From a virus, in IMG/VR virus record IMGVR_UViG_3300035698_022667, positions 1 through 51,014 of that record: DNA of 51,014 nt, one strand, 5' to 3'. The notes under the pieces are model-generated. The model searched no databases and was not told the origin of the DNA. It was given only the letters and a program-made list of their open reading frames with translations. Positions 1 through 9,086 of the stretch are shown piece after piece (position 1 is the stretch's first letter; each line of letters opens with the position of its first letter). The position numbers and the translations under genes were made by a program.

Positions 1-33
1 AATGAAGGAAACGAAAAAGGTGAGGGAGAATAA
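1..33 (+). CDS. 3' end of an upstream gene (partial)
   Basis: The first 30 bases read in frame as a Gly/Glu/Lys-rich tail (NEGNEKGEGE) ending in TAA at 31-33. The rest of the gene lies before the window. A hairpin with a T-run overlaps its stop, as expected for the end of a transcription unit. Function cannot be judged from ten residues. Confidence 0.45.
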   Translation, partial: NEGNEKGEGE

Positions 34-46
34 ATATTCTCTTTTT
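26..46 (+). terminator. Rho-independent terminator
   Basis: GAGAAT / ATTCTC inverted repeat around an AAAT loop, followed by TTTTT. It overlaps the stop codon of the partial upstream gene and precedes a late-promoter-like motif at 55-68. Confidence 0.5.
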
Positions 47-54
47 GCTTTTGA

Positions 55-68
55 ATATATAAAATAAA
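55..68 (+). promoter_or_regulatory. Late-promoter-like 14-mer
   Basis: Exact copy of ATATATAAAATAAA, ending 7 bases before the ATG at 76. The same 14-mer stands before nine other starts in this window, on both strands. It resembles the T4 late promoter TATAAATA, and a gp55-like sigma is encoded at 9942-10289. It could instead act as an A-rich translation-initiation region. Confidence 0.65.
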
Positions 69-75
69 CAACATC

Positions 76-396
76 ATGAGAGCAAAGACTGTAAATGAAA
101 TGACTCAACAACCCTTCACAAATAATACGAGAAACCATCGCATCAGTGGAACTTTTCCCTTAAGCAGAATGCAATATGAAGATTCTGATAAAAAGTCTAA
201 AAGAAAACATAAAAAAGGAGATAAAGTGAGATACAAAACATTTCATGCTGCTTCAGGCATGGATGTTACTTCGAGAGTTGAAGAAGGTGAAGAAATGGAA
301 GGTAGAATCACCAAATGCAAAAAAGGATTTATGGGAGCTATCGAATACATCATCAACGGCTTAACTGTTCCAGAATCTTATATTATTGAAAAATAA
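76..396 (+). CDS. Small basic protein with N-terminal tag (MRAKTVNE)
   Basis: This 106-residue protein of unknown function starts MRAKTVNE, a variant of the short N-terminal peptide shared by many proteins here (compare MRAKFINE at 1174 and MKAKFVSESLNE at 28604). The tag ends in V-N-E, which fits the hydrophobic-x-Glu cleavage rule of T4-type prohead proteases. The body is basic, with a Lys-rich stretch around residues 37-50. The C-terminal half looks like a small beta-rich fold and carries the only Cys (CKKGFMGAIEYIINGL). It sits behind a late-promoter-like motif and heads a run of four tag-bearing genes. A packaged internal head protein is inferred, not shown. Confidence 0.75.
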   Translation: MRAKTVNEMTQQPFTNNTRNHRISGTFPLSRMQYEDSDKKSKRKHKKGDKVRYKTFHAASGMDVTSRVEEGEEMEGRITKCKKGFMGAIEYIINGLTVPESYIIEK

Positions 397-400
397 ATTA

Positions 401-1165
401 ATGAAAAGAAAAGTTTTTATGATAGAAGAATCTTTAAATGAATTTTCGAAACGTGGGAAATCAAGAAAAACTCGTAAGAAAACTCTAAACGAACAAAATG
501 AAGAAGATGATGAAGAAGTTGAAGATCTTGAATACATTGACGATGCAGATATGTCAAGCGCAGATGAAATAAATATTGACGATGATGCATTTGATAGTGA
601 ACTTCAAAAAGCTCTTAATAATGAAGTTGCAGTTTCAGAGCCTTCTAGAAGAACTCTTAAATTTAAACTTAAAGGGAATTTGGGTAGTATAGTTAGAGGA
701 ATTCCAATGGCTAAAATGCCTGGCGATGCATTTCTATTCAAATTATCTGATGGCTCTATGAAAAAAATAGCGCTGAAAGATATTATTTTAGAAAACATGA
801 AATCTTCAAAAGATATTAACAGAGCGTTCGTAATAAACGAAAACACAAGTAAAGGAAAAGAATTAATCTGCACAAACTCAGGAGTAATACCCATAATCAG
901 CGGAGATGAAGCTCGTTCTGCTGATGTTAAAGAAGGAGATATATTTTTAGTTGGAGACAGTCCTAATAAGAATTATTATTTTGGAAAGTTAATTCTTAAA
1001 GGAAACTATAAGCACTCAAGAGAAGAAGGCATTCAACAAAGTTCTAGAGATTGGGAAAGAGTACGTAATCAGACTATTGATTATTCTGGAATAGTTTTTG
1101 GAGTTGAAAAAAGATTTGTAGATGGCGAAGATAGCGATTTCTTTGCATCATTTGAAACAAAATAA
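401..1165 (+). CDS. Tag-bearing protein with acidic linker
   Basis: I choose the ATG at 401. A TTG at 386 would extend the frame but overlaps the upstream stop, and only the ATG puts the tag at the N-terminus. Residues about 1-14 are a basic lead plus IEESLNE. A second tag-like KKTLNE follows around residue 30. Next comes a strongly acidic stretch (about 32-75, Glu/Asp-rich), then a folded domain with alternating beta-type segments and no recognised motif. Two candidate Leu-Asn-Glu cleavage sites close together suggest stepwise trimming if it is a prohead protease substrate. It overlaps no neighbour and is followed 8 bases later by another tag gene. Function unknown. Confidence 0.75.
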   Translation: MKRKVFMIEESLNEFSKRGKSRKTRKKTLNEQNEEDDEEVEDLEYIDDADMSSADEINIDDDAFDSELQKALNNEVAVSEPSRRTLKFKLKGNLGSIVRGIPMAKMPGDAFLFKLSDGSMKKIALKDIILENMKSSKDINRAFVINENTSKGKELICTNSGVIPIISGDEARSADVKEGDIFLVGDSPNKNYYFGKLILKGNYKHSREEGIQQSSRDWERVRNQTIDYSGIVFGVEKRFVDGEDSDFFASFETK

Positions 1166-1173
1166 AAAAAGGC

Positions 1174-1692
1174 ATGAGAGCAAAATTTATTAATGAAGCT
1201 GTAAGCGAAAAACAAATATCAGGCCGCAATAATTTGAAATCTACAGAAATGCAGAAAAAGAAAATATTAAAGCGTTTAATTGATGCAGGGTATTCTCGAA
1301 AACATAAAAATTTCCAAGTAGTTGAAGATGCATATAAAGCATTTAAAGAAAAAGCTCAAAAACTATTAAAGAGCAAAGCGTTTAAAGACTTTACATTAGA
1401 TTTTTCATTTGACATTGAGACATGGCTAGATGGCGGAGTAAGACACGGAAGTATAGATACAGGTGTAGGTATAAGAACGAGAGAAGTTTACGATATGTTT
1501 AAAGCTGAAGCTGACGAGCAAAAGAAAAAATATGAGTACGGTTTTAGACTTAAAAGTTTTGCAGCAGAAAAACTCAAAACACTTTGTGATAAATCAGGCG
1601 TAGAAGCTTATGGCGGAGGAAGCTCATACGGTTGTGGCGGAGGTCAAGTTTCTATTTCTTTATTACGTGGTCAAAATAATATAAGTTTATAA
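1174..1692 (+). CDS. Tag-bearing protein (MRAKFINEAVSE), Gly-rich C-terminus
   Basis: The 172-residue product starts MRAKFINEAVSE, a member of the shared N-terminal tag set, and INE and VSE both fit a hydrophobic-x-Glu cleavage site. The middle is helical and Lys-rich (residues 20-75). The C-terminus has a Gly/Ser/Cys-rich patch (YGGGSSYGCGGGQ). Phage structural proteins often contain such patches, but no family is recognised. It lies 8 bases after the preceding gene and 1 base before the next, so the three are probably co-transcribed. Proposed role: packaged internal protein; function unknown. Confidence 0.72.
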   Translation: MRAKFINEAVSEKQISGRNNLKSTEMQKKKILKRLIDAGYSRKHKNFQVVEDAYKAFKEKAQKLLKSKAFKDFTLDFSFDIETWLDGGVRHGSIDTGVGIRTREVYDMFKAEADEQKKKYEYGFRLKSFAAEKLKTLCDKSGVEAYGGGSSYGCGGGQVSISLLRGQNNISL

Positions 1693-1693
1693 T

Positions 1694-2209
1694 ATGAAAA
1701 TGGTTAAAGAAAACATGAATGAAGGCCGTGAACATTTCAATGAAGACGATGTTGTACGAGGTTCTTTTAACGAGGCTATAAAATTTCTTAGAGGTAAAAT
1801 TTATCCAAATTTAAATGATAACCAAAGATATGAGTTAAATAAACTACTCAAAACATGGTTTGAAGATAATGTATATGAATCTGTAAATGAATCTACAAAT
1901 CAACAATTCAAAACTATTAGAGATGTATACAAATATCTTAAAACATCAGAAGATTTTGATATGTCAGATTGTGTTTATATGAAAGATGGAAACTTAGTAG
2001 TCATAGACACATGGTTTTACGGAAGAGATAGAGCTTTAATAAGTATAATAAATAATTGGAGTCCAGGTGGATCTTATTGGGAATATTTCCATGATGATTT
2101 CGGAATAGACCTAAATATAGTCGATACATTCTCTGAAATTCGAGCACAAGGCAGACATAAAAAATTGTCAACTGATGGCATAGTTGGCGTAATATTAAAT
2201 AAGGGCTAA
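1694..2209 (+). CDS. Tag-bearing protein (MKMVKENMNE)
   Basis: This 171-residue protein begins MKMVKENMNE, clearly related to MKKLVKESMNE at 44295 and so part of the shared tag set. A second ESVNES occurs around residue 57. Between them lies a helical segment. The remaining two thirds (DVYKYLKTSEDFDMSDCVYM onward) look like a compact alpha/beta domain with several Trp/Tyr residues. It is the last gene of the first unit: its stop is embedded in a strong hairpin terminator. No family recognised. Confidence 0.72.
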   Translation: MKMVKENMNEGREHFNEDDVVRGSFNEAIKFLRGKIYPNLNDNQRYELNKLLKTWFEDNVYESVNESTNQQFKTIRDVYKYLKTSEDFDMSDCVYMKDGNLVVIDTWFYGRDRALISIINNWSPGGSYWEYFHDDFGIDLNIVDTFSEIRAQGRHKKLSTDGIVGVILNKG

Positions 2210-2235
2210 AGTATAAAACTTTAGCCCTTTGTTTT
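2201..2235 (+). terminator. Rho-independent terminator
   Basis: Perfect 12-bp stem AAGGGCTAAAGT / ACTTTAGCCCTT (2201-2212 with 2218-2229), 5-base loop, then a T-rich tail. It overlaps the stop of the preceding gene and separates the tag-gene cluster from the helicase gene. Confidence 0.85.
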
Positions 2236-2260
2236 CATAGTATATACATATACACATAAT

Positions 2261-3976
2261 ATGAATATCGACAATTATTTAGATGAATTCACAGAAACAT
2301 TTTTCCATGATGATTTCACATGGAGAAAAGGACAAAGAGAAGCAGTATACGAAATCATAAAAGCGTATGAAAATAAATTTAAGACTGTCATTTTAGACGC
2401 TCCTGTCGGATCAGGAAAATCTATTATCGCTATGGCAGTTGCGTGGATTTTAAATCAAGAAGCTAAAAGAGGATATATTCTTGCTTCAGATATTTCTCTT
2501 CAAGAACAATACGAAAAAGACTTCAAACGATTCGGATTCGATTGGGGTTCTATAAAGGGGATCGACAATTACATATGTATTGATAATATGGAGAAGAATT
2601 CTTTAGGAACTTGTCGTATTAGAAATAAACCTGCAAAGAAAATGTATTGTTATAGAGAATGCCCTTATTTTTCAGCAAGAGAAAAAGCAGCAGAATCGCC
2701 AACAGCTCTTCTTAACTATGCATATTGGCTTATAATGATGAACTATGTTTATCCAAGTATGGGAGATGAATCTATATTTAAACCAAGAGATTTTACAATA
2801 TGCGATGAAGGCCATAAATTACTTGACATAGTTCAAAATCATTATGCACCAAGATTTGATAAAAAGACTGTCGAGAAATTAGAGAAATTAACTCATTTCT
2901 TTGGTCTTTATAAATTGCATGATCATTCTCGAGATTTGCACGATCTTAAAACTAACATTAAGAAGTTATTCAAAACAGAAAATCAAGATGATCTACATGA
3001 AATAATGTCCGAAATCGAAGAATCATTTGAAGAATATTTTCCATCCGTTAAAAAATTAAAAGATAGAGTTAAAGAAGAATATCCTCATGATGATCCTCCA
3101 AAGGCGTGGAAAGAAACTCTTCGTATATCAGATTGGTTAAAAGATTTACATTGTAAAATAGAAGATTTTAATGATATTATAGACCAAACATCTACACGAA
3201 ATCTTATTAAAAATCCAACAGGCGAAGAAGAATTAACATTTAATTGTTTAGAAGAATCTTACATGATGCAGAAGTATTTTCATGCATCAACAGGATTCAC
3301 AGTGTTGATGTCAGCCACGTTTGCTGATCCAAAAGATTATATCAGAAGTATATCTTTAACATCAGCAAAATATATTAAAATGGAAAATTCCTTTTCATTT
3401 TTAAAATCTCCAATTTATTTTTACAACAAGAGACGAATGGGTTTTAAAGAAATAGATAAAAATTTAGATTGGATGTGTAACAAAATTGATGAAATTTTAG
3501 ATGCTCATCATAATGAAAGAGGTGTGATACATACAGCATCTTATGCTCTTACAATGAAAATTTATGTAAAACTTTCTAAAAAGAATCAAAAACGTATTTT
3601 AGTATATAGTGGAACTAAAGAAAAACGACAAGTAATAGAAATTTTAAAAAAGAATGAATCTAAAATACTAATGGGACCTAGTCTAAGTACAGGATTAGAT
3701 TTAAAAGACGATTGGAGTAGGTTTATGATAATTACAAAGATTCCATATCCTAGTTTGTCAGATAAATTTGTTGCTGCGAAATTAAAAATTTCACCTGAGT
3801 GGTATAAATGGAAGACCATAATAGAAGTATTACAGTCTATTGGACGTCATATTAGAAATGAAGATGATTGGTGCGTAGGCTATATTTTAGATGCATGCTT
3901 AGGTGATTTAATTCATCATTCAAGGAAATCATTTCCTATTGAATTTTTAAATCGCTTAAGAGTTGTGAATGAGTAG
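2261..3976 (+). CDS. XPD/DinG-type superfamily 2 helicase
   Basis: This 571-residue ATP-dependent helicase shows its motifs in order. Walker A is APVGSGKSI (about residues 47-55). A DEAH-variant box reads CDEGHKLLD. Motif III is LMSATF, motif V is GPSLSTGLDL, and motif VI is QSIGRHIRNEDD with the expected arginines. Between motifs Ia and II lie four well-spaced cysteines (YICIDN, GTCRI, MYCYRECPYF), the signature position of the iron-sulfur cluster in XPD/Rad3 and DinG helicases. It probably unwinds DNA or R-loops during replication, recombination or repair. It has its own transcription start region after a strong terminator. The final residues overlap, on the other strand, a homing-endonuclease-like remnant. 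Length and motif order look complete. Confidence 0.88.
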   Translation: MNIDNYLDEFTETFFHDDFTWRKGQREAVYEIIKAYENKFKTVILDAPVGSGKSIIAMAVAWILNQEAKRGYILASDISLQEQYEKDFKRFGFDWGSIKGIDNYICIDNMEKNSLGTCRIRNKPAKKMYCYRECPYFSAREKAAESPTALLNYAYWLIMMNYVYPSMGDESIFKPRDFTICDEGHKLLDIVQNHYAPRFDKKTVEKLEKLTHFFGLYKLHDHSRDLHDLKTNIKKLFKTENQDDLHEIMSEIEESFEEYFPSVKKLKDRVKEEYPHDDPPKAWKETLRISDWLKDLHCKIEDFNDIIDQTSTRNLIKNPTGEEELTFNCLEESYMMQKYFHASTGFTVLMSATFADPKDYIRSISLTSAKYIKMENSFSFLKSPIYFYNKRRMGFKEIDKNLDWMCNKIDEILDAHHNERGVIHTASYALTMKIYVKLSKKNQKRILVYSGTKEKRQVIEILKKNESKILMGPSLSTGLDLKDDWSRFMIITKIPYPSLSDKFVAAKLKISPEWYKWKTIIEVLQSIGRHIRNEDDWCVGYILDACLGDLIHHSRKSFPIEFLNRLRVVNE

Positions 3977-4054
3977 CTTTTTACCTTTATTCCAAGGAGT
4001 TTTTCCTTTTTTGTATTGCTCATTTTTAATCGTCCGGCTGACTTTCCTAAAACT
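3956..4054 (-). pseudogene. Remnant of a NUMOD3-type homing endonuclease
   Basis: On the minus strand, between a TAG at 4055-4057 and a TAA at 3956-3958, lies an open stretch of 32 codons. It contains KGKTPWNKGKK preceded by RKVSRTIKNEQY. The PWNKGK motif is typical of NUMOD3 DNA-binding repeats of phage GIY-YIG/HNH endonucleases, and the HNH gene at 44314-45342 carries the same motif (PWNKGKH). There is no start codon or catalytic domain, so this is read as a decayed C-terminal fragment. It overlaps the 3' end of the helicase gene by about 20 bases. Confidence 0.5.
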
Positions 4055-4108
4055 CTAATCGCTTTTTTATATATTCATTTAAAATGTTGAATAAATAAAA
4101 TAAACCTT

Positions 4109-4474
4109 ATGACAAAAAACAAAGATGAAGGCTGGTCAAAATTATTAACACCAGAACAATATAGAGCAATTGATTGGTTTATGAATAATCCACCAATATA
4201 TTTTAGATGGTTTATTCCTTTTTTTAGAGCAATATCCAAAACTATATACATATTATTAATGATATGTATTGTAATGGTAGTAGTATCTGCTGTATCAGGC
4301 GCAGAACTATTTGAACTTATCAAAACTATTCTATTCATAAATTTTGGAGTTGCAGGATTTACTCTTGTATCTCATTTAATAAAAGTATTCTATACTAAAA
4401 GATATGCGAAGAAAATAGGATTAACTCTTAAAGAGTGGGACTGGGTGACCGTTGGCCAGAAATGGGATATATAA
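4109..4474 (+). CDS. Small membrane protein, two predicted transmembrane segments
   Basis: The 121-residue protein has two strongly hydrophobic segments at about residues 42-64 (ISKTIYILLMICIVMVVVSA) and 71-92 (ELIKTILFINFGVAGFTLVS). They are flanked by basic residues (VFYTKRYAKK after the second). The N-terminus is polar and probably cytoplasmic. It sits behind a degenerate AAATAAATAAAATAAA leader, and its stop codon is part of the late-promoter-like motif of the next gene. No family recognised. An inner-membrane role such as superinfection exclusion or lysis is possible but unsupported. Confidence 0.65.
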   Translation: MTKNKDEGWSKLLTPEQYRAIDWFMNNPPIYFRWFIPFFRAISKTIYILLMICIVMVVVSAVSGAELFELIKTILFINFGVAGFTLVSHLIKVFYTKRYAKKIGLTLKEWDWVTVGQKWDI

Positions 4475-4480
4475 AATAAA
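4467..4480 (+). promoter_or_regulatory. Late-promoter-like 14-mer
   Basis: Exact ATATATAAAATAAA, overlapping the stop codon of the upstream gene and ending 7 bases before the ATG at 4488. Confidence 0.65.
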
Positions 4481-4487
4481 ACAACAT

Positions 4488-4755
4488 ATGAAACTAGTTA
4501 AAGAACATTTAAACGAAACTCAACGTTATTATGATGACGATTTAGAGATCCCTTATATTTTAGGTAAACAAGGACTAGAAAATATGAAGTATTTTGGCCT
4601 GATGGGGCAAATCTGTAGTTGATAACTGGAAAATGAGAAAAATCTCTGAAGAAGAATATAAAATCTTAATCAAAACCTATTTTGAACATGAAAAATTCAT
4701 GAAGAAAGCATTTAGAAATGCACAAGCAGATGAAAAAGAAAACAAAAATGAATAA
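4488..4755 (+). CDS. Tag-bearing protein, frameshifted (MKLVKEHLNE)
   Basis: Strict translation gives 44 residues starting MKLVKEHLNETQRYYDDD and stopping at 4620-4622. Removing one G from the GGGG run at 4604-4607 joins this to a coding-like frame (GKSVVDNWKMRKISEEEYK and on) that runs to the TAA at 4753-4755, giving about 88 residues. The tag, the intact late-promoter-like motif and the coding quality downstream argue that the full gene is real. The frameshift is then either a homopolymer error or a recent mutation. The restored C-terminus is a charged helix. Function unknown; candidate internal head protein. Confidence 0.6.
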
Positions 4756-4761
4756 ACAATA

Positions 4762-6117
4762 ATGGCATTACAACAACGCTATAATAATGAGAACATTTTA
4801 TCTCGAGCAGTAATCGCAGGTCTTTTAAATATTCTTAATAATAAGATTACTTATGAACAAATATAGGACAATGATAATGTTGAAACTGTTATTGTTCCTT
4901 GGTTCTATAATATGTCTGGTGATGAAAGATTCATGCAAGATTTTTATACTCATTATGGACATTGTGTTCCGCCTAAACCTGTCGATGGTAATTTTGATAT
5001 GATCCCAAGAGGAATTGTAACATACACAGGTTCAGTTATTGATCCTGTTAGAACAACATCTCGTTTCATTCAAGGAACTTATCTTAAAGATGTTGATGGC
5101 CAACTTCAAACATACAGATCATTTTTATATTCAATTCCATTAAATGTTAATTTTGATTGCGAACTTTGGTTTGATAATCAAATAACATCTCTTAAAGTTG
5201 AACAATTACTTCGTGAAATATTCTATAAAACAATAACATTTTATGTATATTATAAAGGTATGCGTGTTGGATGTAGTGTAGGATTTCCAGAAGATTATAC
5301 ACTTCAGAAAAATATTCAATATTCATTTGAAACTACAAATACTACTGTTCCTAAATTAAATTTCAATTTACAAGTCGAAACATATCAACCCGTTTTTGAC
5401 CCAACTACTGAAGTAAATGCGAATGAATATATGACTGGAGTTGGACTTCGCTTATGGACAAATAAAGAAAAAAATGATGGCGCGATTGTAGTTACATCAC
5501 CAGTAGATTCATCATACGCTAATCCTCTTTTAGTTCCTAAAGGCTATCCTCTTATGATAGATTGGAATTATACAGATGAAGCAGGAATAATAAATAAAAT
5601 AGATGTATACTGGAATGATGCTTCAACAGCTAACGCAACAGACCATGTAATTGAAAAGGGAGTTCCTAATCATGAATATTATGCATGGAATATTCCTGAA
5701 ACATTTACAACTTTTAAACAACCTGCAATAATTTGGGATGAAGATACAAGTATTTTTGCATACAGAAACCCTATAGTTAAAATTTTACCTGATATTCTCC
5801 TTGATACATCTATTATGATAGATGCAAGTTCTTTTAATATTTTAGACACTGGATATTTTCTAACACCAAATTCTGATACATCAGTAAAAATAGTTTTAGA
5901 GATGAAAGACACACAGGGGCGAATTGTATACACAGGAGATTCTTCAATATATATAAATATAGTAGGAAATAAGATAAATGAACTTGATCCTATTTGGATT
6001 CCTAATGGATCGATTAAATATCCTGGAGCTGTAGATTATAAGATGATTAACATAAAAATTGCAAATAGTGTCAATACTGACATATTTGGAACAGCTAAGA
6101 ACATTAAAATAGTCTAA
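4762..6117 (+). CDS. Probable virion structural protein (in-frame TAG at 4864)
   Basis: The frame opens with ATG at 4762 (MALQQRYNNENILSRAVIAG), is interrupted once by TAG at 4864-4866, and continues uninterrupted to 6117 as a long beta-rich protein. If TAG is read as Gln (one C-to-T change) the product is about 451 residues. If not, translation could only begin at the ATG at 4912, which removes a helical N-terminus that looks native. The central part (RFIQGTYLKDVDGQLQTYRS, then FYVYYKGMRVGCSVGFPEDY) has the feel of conserved T4-like virion proteins, and the C-terminal 250 residues look like Ig- or carbohydrate-binding-like beta domains. I cannot assign a T4 gene number. It lies among other structural-looking genes. 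Confidence 0.7.
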
Positions 6118-6180
6118 AATTTTTTTAAAACGTTAAATATATAAATAAATATATAATGAAATCTAATTTAATCACATACA

Positions 6181-6193
6181 ATATATAAAATAA
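6181..6193 (+). promoter_or_regulatory. Late-promoter-like motif (13 of 14 bases)
   Basis: ATATATAAAATAA followed by G instead of A, 31 bases before the ATG at 6225. It has a longer leader than most copies. Confidence 0.5.
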
Positions 6194-6224
6194 GAAAGTT
6201 TTAACAAAAAAATAATCATTAACT

Positions 6225-8378
6225 ATGATAACAAAAATCAATCAATTAAAATCTCAAACATCTGTAGCAGAAGTACAAGTATTATGTGAGTCTACCATTA
6301 ATACTATAAGTTCAGCTATCTATAACGGAGTTACTGCTGATGCACGTCGTGAAATTGAAAGAGCAGCAATAAATAATCTTTTTGAAGGTTTATCAAAATA
6401 CCCTGAGGACAAACTTATATCGGAATGGGTAAGTAACCAAAAAAGGATCTATTCTGTTAAAAATTTAGGTATTCGAAGAGCTGTTAATATTTTAATAGAA
6501 AAAGAAGCCAAACAAGATGATACATTAGCTGCTATACTTGATGATTTCAGAGAAAAATTAGATATTACTCCTGAAGTACTTATTTATGAAAGTTTTGTTT
6601 CAGCGATGAATGGATTTAGTTATCTTCCAACTGTTAACACAGAGTTATCTTCAATCGCAGAGAAAATTAAAAAATACAAAAATGATGTGGACATCACAAA
6701 GATCATTGAAGTAATGAAAGGAACTAGAAGCAATTATCTTCTTCCTCTTATTGAAGATGTTGTTGAAGGATATTTAACTAATAAAACAGAACAATCAAAA
6801 CATGTATTGAAAGAAACTTTAGTGAAATTCAGTTATGACCCTTTTATTCTTGATATTATCAATCTTGTTATGCTTGACGCAACAGATCTTAAATTAGAAT
6901 ATGCAAATGCTGCATGCGATATTGAAGAAAGATTATTTTCACCAATTATGTATTTAGGAGAAAATGAAACTATATTTAACGTAAAGGGAACCTTCTATGT
7001 TAAAAAAGGAAATAACATTAATAAAATCAAAAAAGACGAGGTTAATAAAGTTGATGAAAGTTTTAAAGACTTATGTCAAGTAGTTAATTTACCTGCAGTA
7101 GAAATTTCAAAAAAAGATATTAAAGTTTATGTAGGAAAAGATAATGCAGTTTTAACTGAATCAGAAACTCTTATTAATGGAAAAGTAATGAATGACAATC
7201 AACTTAATGAATCTTTACAAGTTGCGTCTTGGAGTGGAACTTCAGAATTTTATAATCTTATAAATGTACTAAGAGAGAATTTTAATGAAATTGCAGAACT
7301 TGATTTTATTAAAAGAGTATATCTTAAAGAAAATGAAAATTATAGTGCAGATGTATTCAAATTGAGAGATAATATTTTTATTACTACATTTGATCCTATT
7401 AATAATAAATCAACATTTTATCGTAATATCAATCCAATACAGGCTGAAAAGATTATGATGGAACATATGAGTTTTGATGTATCTAAAACTTTTGAAGATA
7501 TTCTTCCAAATAAAGAAAAAATCTTATCTGAAATTGAAACAACAAAACAAGAATATTCAGATTATATTAAATTAGTTGAAAATAAAATAGAGACTTTCCA
7601 AACACAAGAAAACAATGAAACTACGAAAGCAGTAATATCTGCTCTTACAGAAGAACTTGACGAAGTTAAAAATGATTATAAAGATTATCTTAATAAGGTT
7701 GAAGAATTCACAAGTGTAGCAGAAAACTTGAACATAACAGTTCAAGATGATCAAACACAAAAATCTTATACTGTTGTTGTTCCGACTGGAGCCATGGCTG
7801 CAAAAGGAGAAGATCCTGGAGCAGATCAAACGGGTGCTGAAGGTGATAATTTTGGAACTGAAGTTGGAATGGCAAATTTACCAGCAGCAGAAGGGCCAGC
7901 ATCAGCAGTCACATTTGATGATGATAAGTCAGAACTTTTAAGTGACGCTCCATCAGATGAATCAGATACAGTAGACTTAGATGCAGAAAGTATTGAAGCA
8001 GAAGCAGATGTAGTAGATGCAGAAACAGAATTAGAAACTCCTGAAGATAAAGAAGCGATAGATACAGGTTCAGACGAATTAGGTGTAGCTGGTGGAGATC
8101 AAGAAAGTGACGAATTAAATCTTGGCGATGAAGGTGGAGATGCTGAAAAATTAGATTTAGAAGAACCTAATGCAAATGAACCAGGAGATCCTGATAAAAC
8201 TAAAGAAGATTCTCCAGAAGAAGGCACAGACGCTGAAAAAGAAGAAGAAGGTGTAGAACCTCCAACTGCCAATTTAGAAAAAACTAATTTTAATAAGGAT
8301 AAAAATCCAGACGATTTAGAAGATAAAAAGAAACCTACAAAAGTATTTCTTAAAAGGCCAAAACCAGCTAAAAAATAA
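6225..8378 (+). CDS. Large protein with very acidic C-terminal third
   Basis: The 717-residue protein has no recognised family. Residues 1-470 are mixed alpha/beta with long helical stretches. Residues about 450-505 are likely coiled coil (ETTKQEYSDYIKLVENKIE and on). From about residue 525 to the end it is Ala/Gly/Glu/Asp-rich and strongly acidic. It finishes in a short basic tail (KKPTKVFLKRPKPAKK). An acidic body with a coiled coil and a basic end is reminiscent of phage scaffold or prohead-core proteins, but sequence alone does not prove this. It precedes another unknown gene by 8 bases; both start MITK. It has a near-consensus late promoter motif. Confidence 0.75.
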   Translation: MITKINQLKSQTSVAEVQVLCESTINTISSAIYNGVTADARREIERAAINNLFEGLSKYPEDKLISEWVSNQKRIYSVKNLGIRRAVNILIEKEAKQDDTLAAILDDFREKLDITPEVLIYESFVSAMNGFSYLPTVNTELSSIAEKIKKYKNDVDITKIIEVMKGTRSNYLLPLIEDVVEGYLTNKTEQSKHVLKETLVKFSYDPFILDIINLVMLDATDLKLEYANAACDIEERLFSPIMYLGENETIFNVKGTFYVKKGNNINKIKKDEVNKVDESFKDLCQVVNLPAVEISKKDIKVYVGKDNAVLTESETLINGKVMNDNQLNESLQVASWSGTSEFYNLINVLRENFNEIAELDFIKRVYLKENENYSADVFKLRDNIFITTFDPINNKSTFYRNINPIQAEKIMMEHMSFDVSKTFEDILPNKEKILSEIETTKQEYSDYIKLVENKIETFQTQENNETTKAVISALTEELDEVKNDYKDYLNKVEEFTSVAENLNITVQDDQTQKSYTVVVPTGAMAAKGEDPGADQTGAEGDNFGTEVGMANLPAAEGPASAVTFDDDKSELLSDAPSDESDTVDLDAESIEAEADVVDAETELETPEDKEAIDTGSDELGVAGGDQESDELNLGDEGGDAEKLDLEEPNANEPGDPDKTKEDSPEEGTDAEKEEEGVEPPTANLEKTNFNKDKNPDDLEDKKKPTKVFLKRPKPAKK

Positions 8379-8386
8379 ATCATAAT

Positions 8387-9022
8387 ATGATTACAAAATA
8401 TACTGAAAATACAGAATTGAACGAAGCTGAAGTTCTTAATGAAGAAATTCAACTCGGTGACACAGTCATGCTTAATAAAGAAAAAGGGTTTGTTATTGGT
8501 CAAATTGAGGGAAAACTCATTATTCAAGTTCAGGGTAACACACATCTAGTTAAACCTGGTGAACTTAAAGAAGTAACTAAAAGAGAAATCATTACTCAAC
8601 CTCATATGAAATTTGATGCCAAAACTCAAAAACTACTTTTTGAACAATATATTAAGTGCGGAATCTATATGGGGAATGTTCCTATTAAAATGAATGATTG
8701 TTATGTAAGATATAGTGATTGGGATAATGCAAAGGATGATCAAGTAATAAATGTTCTTATTGAAGGAGATTCACAATTAATGTCAAAAAACAAAATCAGA
8801 ATATTGCAAGATATTAATGAAATAGCAAATCAAGATAATTATATTCCAGGTGTTATTGTAGATGAAAATACTGAAGATGTTACAGACAATATTTTAATAA
8901 ACGCAATTGATTATACAGAAGCTATTGGTGATGCTGATCCTATCAGAGTTATTATTGAAGGACCTCAAGGTCAAGAATTTCAATCATTACCTAAATCCAG
9001 TGTCAGAACATTATCAGTTTAA
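8387..9022 (+). CDS. Hypothetical protein, possible tag variant (ELNEAEVLNEE)
   Basis: The 211-residue protein starts MITKYTENTELNEAEVLNEE. The two Leu-Asn-Glu sites within the first 20 residues resemble the cleavage ends of the tag family. The region after the tag (QLGDTVMLNKEKGFVIGQIE) reads as an SH3/KOW-like small beta barrel. A second beta-rich segment follows around residues 85-140. It lies 8 bases behind the acidic 717-residue gene and is probably translated with it. Possibly a head or core component; no family recognised. Confidence 0.65.
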   Translation: MITKYTENTELNEAEVLNEEIQLGDTVMLNKEKGFVIGQIEGKLIIQVQGNTHLVKPGELKEVTKREIITQPHMKFDAKTQKLLFEQYIKCGIYMGNVPIKMNDCYVRYSDWDNAKDDQVINVLIEGDSQLMSKNKIRILQDINEIANQDNYIPGVIVDENTEDVTDNILINAIDYTEAIGDADPIRVIIEGPQGQEFQSLPKSSVRTLSV

Positions 9023-9086
9023 AATAAAATACAAAGAACCAAAATAAGACTCGTACAGAGTAACATGTAAAGTTAGCGTATTATAC

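Noticed and set aside
604-894. Minus-strand open frame inside the gene at 401-1165
   Set aside because: Shadow of the plus-strand gene. Low-complexity hydrophobic translation, no start context, and it lies wholly within a better frame.
2410-2435. Possibility that the helicase is a UvsW- or Dda-type T4 helicase
   Set aside because: The four cysteines between motifs Ia and II and the QSIGRHIR motif VI fit XPD/DinG better than UvsW or Dda.
4864-4866. Genome-wide TAG recoding
   Set aside because: TAG ends several apparently intact genes (for example the helicase at 3976 and the AT-hook protein at 24575), and other genes have in-frame TAA or TGA instead.
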